Origin: Strongylocentrotus purpuratus
Lineage: Eukaryota; Echinodermata; Echinoidea; Camarodonta; Strongylocentrotidae
Length of the DNA: 64,000 bases
Reading direction: 5' to 3'
Assembly: GCF_000002235.5 (NCBI RefSeq)
Contig: NW_022145599.1
Location: 24,574,879-24,638,878 of the forward strand
The notes beneath the pieces were generated by a model. The model was not told where the DNA came from. It was given only the letters and a program-made list of their open reading frames with translations, and made no database searches. This document shows, piece after piece, positions 56,257 through 64,000 of the stretch. Positions within the stretch are counted from its first letter, which is position 1. Each line of letters starts with the position of its first letter. A program made the position numbers and the translations under genes.

Positions 56257-58219
56257 CACTGAATAATTTAGGTTCTTCTTTTCTAAATAGTGTGTGTTCA
56301 GTACTAACAAATAAAGAGAAGTTCATTTCATCTTGTATTAAAGTATAATCTAAAAGCAATGCACATTGAGACAGTGCTTAATAAAGGTTATCATATGAAC
56401 TGTTTCTCTTCATATATTGTACGATTGGGTTAAGGCCGCTTTAGGCCTCTGCACACCAAAGATAGTGCCAGAGGCATTATGTTTTGGGTTCTCCATTTTC
56501 AGTCGATCATTCTGAACTTCATGATCCATAATGCCATTATTAATTTCAAGAAGAAAGACAAACTTGTACATTTCTGAAGAGAAAATGTAGGTGGGGTTAA
56601 TCATTTTTGGTACTGAAAAGGCTGATCATAGAGCTCTCATTCTATCTTGTTTATGTGCCGCTCTAAGTTTAGGACATGAATACACCAGGAAATTGCATTG
56701 ATCCAGTTTCTTTTCAAATACAGTGTATGGGCACACATTTTCATTCCTTAGTCTTTAAATACATGTACGGTATAAACATTCTTAGTTTCAGAATTACATT
56801 ATAAAGACTAAAAGATTGGAATACATTTTATACAACTCACTCCTAGTTTCTTATCAATTGGTCAAAGTGGTCAAACGTGGTCACGTGTGATTCATTTACT
56901 GAGACATACATAGCACTACCTATTACGTGTGTAGACTGTAGAAGTATTTAAGCGAGCTTATCTAAAGTAAGCCTATTAAACTTGGAATTTATTTGTTAGC
57001 GATGACATGAAAAAATGTTGACATGAATTATTTTTAAACCAGTAACAAGGATCTAGGAGTTTTGCTGTATAAAACAAAGGATGCACGTTTTCTTCTGTTT
57101 ATTACAGGATCTATCTGCTCTTGTTGACGATGTTTATGCACCTGTTGATAGATGCATAATGCAACAACTCCAGTGCCGATATATTGTCTAATGTACTCAT
57201 TCGCATGCACATTTGTATATTATTTGCTGAGAAAGCATTTTGTATCGTTTATTTATTCATTTTGACTGAATTGCTCTTTGGCGAGGCCGATGTAACCTAT
57301 CAATTCATTACTGAAGTGTCCTTTGAACAAGGAAAACCATATATCTTATTTAATAACTATATGTGTGTATAAAACAAGCTTTAACATTTCTGAGATCATC
57401 ACCCTTGTGTAATTATTGAAAGTCATGTCATGTGTAGAATCCCACACAATTCTTACTAGTGAGGGTGCTGGTGACAGGTGCAGTGATGTTTGAGTCCCGA
57501 TTTTTTTTCTTCAAAAACTATGTATAAAATAATACTGATCTGCAAAAAGCACATCAGAGGAAACATATCTGTGCCAAATATCGCTGTTGGTGTTTCTTGA
57601 ACACCTGGGCCTTGGGGTAGGTTGTTTTTTTTTGGGGGGGGGGGGCGGGGGAGGGGTACAGGGCTAGCTACAATGAATTTCATGAAAATATTTTTTTTTT
57701 TTTAACTCAAGTAAACAACCCCCGAGTTGGAATGATTGGATTGTCACCAGTTTCCATGGCATTGTATAATTGCTTCTCTACAGTTACTTTTAGGCATTCC
57801 AGTGTAAAAAATATATATATTCTATTTATTGTATTCATTAAAATGTTCTATGCTAGGAAACAGAGATTGTAAAAATTAAATTTGAATATCATGCAAAATT
57901 TCTACTTGTATTATGTTTTTAGTTCATTCTCGTCGGAAGTTTCATGTATGCCATATCTTTGCTTCTGCCAAATGAAAGCAAATAAACACGTACTTTGCCC
58001 TCCCTCAACATTTATGTCATATCATGAAATGAGAAAGAAACTGAGCTGTAGAATATTTACATATAATTCACTTAAAGAGCATTATAAATGAGTAATGAAG
58101 TGCTGGAGATTCTGAACAAAGTGAAGCATGTGTTGATGAAGGGCAAAGGCTGCATCATTTCAAACTGTTTTACCCCTCCCTGATGTCTCTCTCCATCATC
58201 CCCCAACCCTCCCTGTCTG

Positions 58220-58260
<41 letters not shown>

Positions 58261-59018
58261 CTCCTTCCTCTTTCAGTCTCTTTTTCTCTATCTCTGTCTA
58301 TCCTCTCTCTGCCCCTCTCTCTCCTTCCATCCCTCTATTCTCTTTCACCTTCTCCGCCACCCATTCCTTCCTCTCTCTCTCTCTCTCTTCTCTCGCACTC
58401 CCCCCCCCCCCTTTCTGTCTCTCTTTCCCTTTTCCACCCTCTTCTTCCTCTCTTCTCTCACTCTCCTCCACCTTTCTTCTCTCTCTCTCTCTCTCATTCT
58501 CTTTCTCCTCCTTTCATCTCTCTTTCTCCCTCTCCTTTCCTGTAAAATGCTCAGTAATCAGTCAAGACTCTGACAAGTGAATACATGTACAGTGGAAGTA
58601 TATGAATAATAAAATCCATCAAAAACATACCAAAGACAAGTCAAATAATTCAGTTAGTTTTAATGATGTCTGTAAATAGTACATACAATCTCCCTAGAAA
58701 TTATTATTTTTCATCTTTATTATCAACCTTAAGCCCTCGCAACCAACCTCCCCCTCCAAGATTAGAATCAGAAACAAGTTTTTGAAATGAAATTTCATAA
58801 CAATTGACTTTGGGGACCTGGCATCGTGTGTTGTCATCCAGAGTTTTTTCTTGCTCGTACGATCCTTGCTGCTCAGACATCTTGAGAAATCCATCTCTCA
58901 TACAAAACAAATATATTCCAAGCTAACTTCAGTGCATGAAAACATGTTTTGTCTGAAAGTCCCTCCTACAGTGATGATTGATTCAATGGGTTTTCCATGA
59001 ACTGTTCTCATATGTCAT
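56257..59018. other. convergent intergenic region, no gene found
   Basis: 3' flanks of CCDC57 and MRPL58. It contains AATAAA at 56310-56315, a T9/G10 patch near 57630, and an extensive CT-rich tract (58150-58545) with (CT)n blocks. On the minus strand AATAAA at 58716-58721 is a candidate MRPL58 polyadenylation signal. Short ORFs lack any recognisable domain. Confidence 0.55.
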
Positions 59019-62000
59019 TCAATCATCGAAGGAGACCTGTCTTTCATGCTTGGTAGCCGAGTGCGCCTTCTTCCCTCTTAATCGCTCTCTGTTTGCAGAT
59101 TCCACCCTAAAATGATAGGAAGAGAATAGAGAGGAAACTCCAAATAACTTCTATCAGATTTAAACTTATGATGAGATTTATTGCACATGTATGTATCTTT
59201 TCGTCCCAAGGAAGTATCAACTCTGTTTTTCAGAATAGAAATACATCAGATTTTCACAAACTTGGTGTAAAAATTGTACAAGATTTGCGGAGAAAAGGTT
59301 GAGTATTGATGTAGCAAGAAATATATTGTTTTGAAATACAGAGCAAACCTCTGACATGCCCCTTCAATTAAAGTTGAATATAAGAAGGTCTCTGGAAAAT
59401 TCAGAAAAAGGTAAATGTGAAAATAACAAATTGTATTGCAACAATAATTATTGCCATTCAAAGGCAGCAAATTAAGGTTAAGGTAAAATCTGAGATCCAT
59501 ATTGAATTTTCATTTTCTTAAGCTTTGTTTGTTTAATATTTCATAGTCAATCATGGTTCATGACAAGTTATTTTGAACTTTGCTGCCAGTGTCATACATT
59601 TTCATGCAACAATTTAATTAGTAGCCTACCACTACAGGCACTTACTACAATTACATACTCATTTGCAAGTCCTGAATTAATTTAGCAAAAAAAGCCTGTC
59701 CAAGACTCTTAATTAGTCTACACAATCATAGTTCATTTCAGCAGAGGAAGCAGCTTGAAGAAAACAGCCATACTTTTCTCCAACTCACATAAATTCTCAA
59801 ACCATAATTTAAATCTAGTCTTCTACAACAGATACTTTCTGTAATTACCCAAATTTAACACCAGCAAAGTATTGTTTTATTTTAGCAATAACCTGTCTTC
59901 ACAAGACTAGTTTGATTTGTCTATTATACTAACCTGTCAATCATAGTCAATTATCAAGGAGAAAATTGGATATTAACTATGTTTGTTTGACATGCCAAGG
60001 AGAAACAATAGATGAATTCTACAACACTAAATGAAACCTACCATACAAGAATGTTTGATATTGACTATGTATGTCAGAAAATCTCCTGATAGATTACTAT
60101 GACCTCTTCTGAACTTGGGTGAATGTACACTGTTAGAATGCCATGGCCAATAAGTTCAAAAGTTCAAATAATGTATTGACTGAGGCATTTGTAACTATTT
60201 TATTCATCAAGTCAGTATTAAACAAAAAAAGTAAAATGTTAAATTAAAACCATCATCATGAAAATATAAAACGATCTGAATAATAACAAGTCTCTTCATA
60301 CTCTCCTTGAAAGATATCTGTAGAGAATTCCTGCTCATAATTTCTGTTTTAACAAAGTGTGAATGGGTGGAATATTACACAATTAACCCCATCCTCCAAA
60401 AATGAAGATTATACTTACAGATTTGTAATTATATTATTAAACAGACCTCGTTTCCTGTAATTATATATTGAATAGATAAATTTACCTTCAAACTTCAATA
60501 GATCTGTAACTGAAAACTCAACTAAAACATTCTGGTATATTGCAATGCAATCTTACCTTATTCTCCTGACAGCCTTGTCCTTTTCGCTGGGCTCTTTAGG
60601 TTTCCGCTCTGCCTCCGCTACCATATCTCGGATCTTTTGTAGACAGTCGCTGAAGTTCCTGATCTGTGATCTCGTTCGCTCCGACACGATCACCATCTCT
60701 CCTCTGCTGTTGATTTTATTTTTTTGCTGTATTATAGAAAATTAAAAACAAAATAAGCTCTGAAAGTTAGGTTCAGGTAAAAATGTCTGAGGAAAAATGC
60801 CTGAGATAATAATTTATACCTCTGGCATTTTTGCCCCTATAGCCCCCAAGATCACTTAGGCAAAGGTAGATTATCAAACAGCCAGAGAAAAGCAGATTAT
60901 TTTTTTGTTATACCCCACATCAGCAATACATTTCCAATGAGAAAGAGGTAGACATTCCCAGAGATTATCTACAGGCACATAACTTGTTGTTGGGCTTCAT
61001 TTTCAATAATTTTTTTTTTTTTTTTTTTAAACTTTGAAATTCAAATTGAAAATGCAAGACAGCCTGTAAAACTGTGTATTCACCAAGTCATCAATCTACA
61101 AGTGTACTTAATGCATCTCATTCCAATGATCTAGTAATAAATTATTCTTGGAGACCATTTACCTGAATTTGCAATTTTTCTCTCACATTCTGAGGCAGCC
61201 ATTCTGCTGTAGCAACAAGAAACCGGACATCCACCTTCGTTTCCACTATGTAAAAAAGGAAGAGAGCATGCATTAATCACTATATAGAAATCTTTCTTAG
61301 TCATTTAGATTTACATGTATAGCCATGGGACTATGTCATGCAGACCCATAAAACTAAATCAAACAAAGATGCTTAATATCATTTCAATATCCTTTATCAT
61401 GATACATGTAGTTTGACTTTACTGGACTAAACTTTGGGATAACTGTCTCAAATTAATTTAATTTATATTTGATAAATCTTCATTTTTTTTAACTAATCAG
61501 AAACTAATGGTGAATTGATACAGCTCTTTTGTTATAGAAAGAATTCAAACATCATCAACTAACATAAAATGCAATGACAGCAACTGATACAATATCCAAA
61601 AGAGAATATTTTCAATCCCACCACAAAGCCCTTTTCCTTCATTATTCTGTTCCATAAGTGACAAAAGTAAAATTTATGATGAAACACTTTTAATAAAAAA
61701 TATAATTCAATCTACATGTATGAAGGAAAAATTAAGGGCTCACTTTGAAGAAAATTAACTATAAGTAGTTTCAAAGTATCATCACTTTATCATCGATCAT
61801 TCTTTTCTGGAGTAAACGCTCTAACCTTTCCCAAGATTTCCAGTACTTTTTACATTTTGTTCCATTGAAAGATAACTCCAAAAAATAGTTTAATAGTAAA
61901 TTTATAGCAATAGTAAATAATAGGCAAGTATCTTTGCCACAGAACATGGTTAGCAACTTAGCGTTATTTTTCATTTTTAAAACATGGATTACTTGTGTAA

Positions 62001-63510
62001 AGCACTGTTTAGCTTAATTTTCAAAGTTGAGAGACAAAGTTGTCCAAGGGAGTTGACTCATTACCTTTCTGTACATTTTGACCCCCTGCTCCACCACTCC
62101 TGCTGTACTTGACTAGCAATTTATCTGAAAGAAGTAACAAAGACAACAAAAATAAAACATAAAACATAACATCATGATAACTTGAACAGATTTGAGACTA
62201 AGTGTGTACTACATATACATATTACATTCCTCCATCTTGAACAAACCAGCAAACCTCATTTTTTCGTTGACACATTGAGAGATTCACAATCACTGTTTTT
62301 TATCAAAATTTGCTCTTTTTTTTTTTTCCACTCAACTTTTTGACAACATGCCCATTCATGTACATGTATATTGTTTTCAGAGGAACTACATTTTAAATGA
62401 TAATTGGTGCCAATTCAAAGAACAATATAATGTGATCATTTTAGCCCAACATAAATACTGTCTTGAAAGGGATAAGGAAGATTAAAAAATTGACATGCGA
62501 ATGTTGTTATTCTCATACTCATACAACTACAATTAAGTCATAAGCATATTTAAAACAGGGACCACTTGGTTTCCATGCAGGGAGTTGCGAGTGAAACTCA
62601 CAACCCCCCAGGCTATGGGTTAAAAGACGCCCAACCTGCAAAACATAGATTCAGAGGTTTCAGTCTTGCAGTTGCACACGCACATGCGCTTCATTAGACC
62701 AAATTTTCTGTCTCTTTCGTTCGTTAGCCACTGATTTGGGTAGGGTCGGCTCCTCTCGTTAAGAGAGGAGCCGACCCAACCCAAATCAGAGGTTAACGAA
62801 CGAAAGAGACAGAAAATTCGGTCTAGCACTTTATATGCACATACAGTAGACTCTACTTACCAACTGGAATTTGTCCACTGAACTTTGACTCGATGTTCTG
62901 ATCTGCAGTCTGAATAAAAAATTAGAATGAAGAATGCAATTATAAAAAGTCACAGATCTATCATCTATTACCAATTTAGTATTAGCAAATTATGGATTTT
63001 CAGTTTGCCACTCTTCAATTAGTCTAGATCTAAATGCATTTATTATGTAAAACACAAATTATGTAAGAAGATTATTTTATATTTACAATGAAACATCTGT
63101 AGCCTAAATATCTCATAGAGGTCTAGTCTATGACTGCATGAGCGTGACAACTCAATATCAAATGTGAACAAAATCTTCTTTTTTTTAATTTTAACTTTAA
63201 CATCCAATGATCCATAATTCAAATGAAATCCACTGCACAAAAAATGTTAGGAAAATAAACTAAAATATGTATGATGGGGGACCCTATTCTACGTATATCA
63301 TGTACATACACTTTGTTTTCAAAAGCTAGAACTAGAAGCTGTCGGTCTTACCTCATGTGATTTTCTACATGAAATTGTGATGTCTTGCTCACTGTGTGGA
63401 TATAATTTGTTCAAACTATAATTGCTCTGGAATTGTCCCACGTTTAGCCGATTTTGGGTGGTGCAGAAGTTCCTTTGACGCCAAAGAATGCAGCTAGCAC
63501 GTCTAATCAT
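59019..63510 (-). CDS. MRPL58: mitochondrial peptidyl-tRNA hydrolase of the large ribosomal subunit (ICT1)
   Basis: Six exons, 5' to 3': 63510-63352, 62909-62861, 62124-62065, 61245-61163, 60726-60557 and 59106-59019. They join in phase to give 202 residues (human protein 206). The N-terminus MIRRASCILWRQRNFCTT is Arg/Cys-rich without acids, as expected for a mitochondrial targeting sequence. NYSLNKLYPHSE matches human SIYSLDKLYPES. Exon 3 carries the release-factor catalytic motif GGAGGQNVQK, with GGQ at residues 83-85. The domain continues with VETKVDVRFLVATAEWLP, QKNKINSRGEMVIVSERTR and NFSDCLQKIRDMVAEAERKP, and a basic C-terminal tail (RERLRGKKAHSATK) of the type that senses an empty mRNA channel. 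The enzyme is part of the mitoribosome and frees stalled peptidyl-tRNAs. An in-frame ATG 14 codons upstream (63552) is a less likely start. Confidence 0.95.
62696..62824. repeat. 129-bp near-perfect palindrome in MRPL58 intron 2
   Basis: Two 62-bp arms pair with about five mismatches around a 5-nt centre (GTTAA, 62758-62762). The outer ends are AGACC and GGTCT, and TTTCGTTCGTTA and CTGATTTGGG occur in each arm. The palindrome ends 36 bp from the exon 2 donor. It is either a hairpin-type foldback transposon remnant or a structured RNA precursor. Confidence 0.9.
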
Positions 63511-63778
63511 GATGCTCGTCACTTGGAAAGAAATGAACAGAATTGAATTCACGATAAATGCTTAATATCTGTGTTGTTGTTGTGACCAAATATCATCCAA
63601 ATTCCTCAGTTTTGTAACTAGCATACAAATCTACATAAAAACTAGCCAACCGCCCAGTTGGTATATGGGACTACACTGTAATAATTGTAGCGACTGCGAT
63701 ACCTACACACACACACATGCATGCAGTTATAACTTTTTGCACACAATATAAAGTTTAAAGTAACTCGATGTACATCAA

Positions 63779-63860
63779 GGTAGCGTGGCCGAGCGGTCTA
63801 AGGCGCTGGTTTAAGGCACCAGTCATTTCGATGGCGTGGGTTCGAATCCCACCGCTGCCA
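63779..63860 (+). tRNA. tRNA-Leu (anticodon AAG)
   Basis: The 82-nt gene folds as a class II tRNA. The acceptor GGTAGCG pairs with CGCTGCC (one G-T wobble), with discriminator A. The A-box region is TGGCCGAGCGGTCTAAGGC. The anticodon stem CTGGT/ACCAG holds the loop TTAAGGC with anticodon AAG. A long variable arm follows, and the T arm GTGGG/CCCAC holds the loop TTCGAAT. TTTT at 63866-63869 is a Pol III terminator. No intron. It reads CUU (and CUC/CUA if A34 is inosine). It lies upstream of MRPL58, divergently oriented. Confidence 0.96.
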
Positions 63861-63917
63861 ATATCTTTTGCATTTTTCACCTGAATAAAATAGTTATCTT
63901 TAAATCTTTTTTTTTAT

Positions 63918-64000
63918 TATACAGTAGGCTTGCGGGAGCACCATGTGTGAGAGAGAGGGAGGATTGAGAAATCCTGAAAATGTTGTTATTTCCCCTTCAA
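63918..64000 (-). mobile_element. foldback retroposon-like element, copy 3 (cut by window end)
   Basis: TACAGTAGGCTTGCGGGAGC, then CACCATGTGTGAGAGAGAGG and GAGGATTGAGAAATCCTGAA, match one arm of the elements at 16.6 and 19.3 kb. Outside the arm lies a T-rich run instead of the head. This suggests the copy is inverted, with an A-rich 3' tail. Confidence 0.65.

Noticed and set aside
1-64000. LTR retroelements, retrovirus-like or Polinton-like elements
   Set aside because: No long terminal repeats, primer-binding sites, or capsid, integrase, protease or envelope-like frames were recognised.

Overview
This window looks like an invertebrate deuterostome nuclear genome, most likely an echinoderm and plausibly a sea urchin. 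The evidence is intron-rich genes with GT/AG junctions, AT-rich introns full of poly-C/poly-G runs, tRNA-derived SINEs, short inverted-repeat elements and LINE fragments. The species cannot be fixed from the sequence alone. No bacterial-type features, CRISPR arrays, LTR elements or virus-like elements were recognised.

Layout, left to right. (1) About 0.4-9.2 kb, plus strand: a secreted-type gene with a Cys-containing exon, a large Thr/Pro mucin-like tandem-repeat exon and four exons of a YWTD (LDL-receptor class B type) beta-propeller. Its 5' end probably lies outside the window. (2) 9.2-16.1 kb: G-rich minisatellite, a telomere-like block, a diverged copy of the last exon, then AT-rich intergenic DNA with a few foldback elements. 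(3) 16.1-25.0 kb, minus strand: a ten-exon SIRT7 orthologue (nuclear/nucleolar NAD-dependent deacylase) with a LINE ORF1/PHD relic in one intron. (4) 25.3-29.2 kb, plus strand: a five-exon conserved gene with a helix-hairpin-helix-like segment, head-to-head with SIRT7. (5) 29.2-38.9 kb: intergenic DNA holding a SINE, a 465-bp inverted-repeat element, a LINE 3' end, and a composite satellite island. The island consists of a 46-bp tandem array, then a roughly 200-bp repeat, then a roughly 110-bp repeat. (6) 38.9-56.3 kb, plus strand: CCDC57, a centrosomal coiled-coil protein, reconstructed as 19 coding exons that stay in frame for 1,090 residues. (7) 59.0-63.5 kb, minus strand: MRPL58/ICT1, the mitoribosomal GGQ peptidyl-tRNA hydrolase, six exons, 202 residues. 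(8) 63.8 kb: tRNA-Leu(AAG).

The genes do not form a pathway, but their neighbourhood is notable. As recalled, human SIRT7, CCDC57 and MRPL58 all lie on 17q25, so this looks like a surviving piece of ancient deuterostome linkage. The observations most worth following are: a foldback repeat family with 13-bp target duplications (retroposon-like rather than a plain MITE); a duplicated intron end in CCDC57 that copies the splice acceptor and carries a transposon in only one copy; a 129-bp near-perfect palindrome next to an MRPL58 splice donor; the 46-bp satellite with a homogeneous core and decaying edges; and a SIRT7 first exon with no in-frame ATG. All exon boundaries are read from ORFs, splice motifs and phase agreement, not from transcripts.
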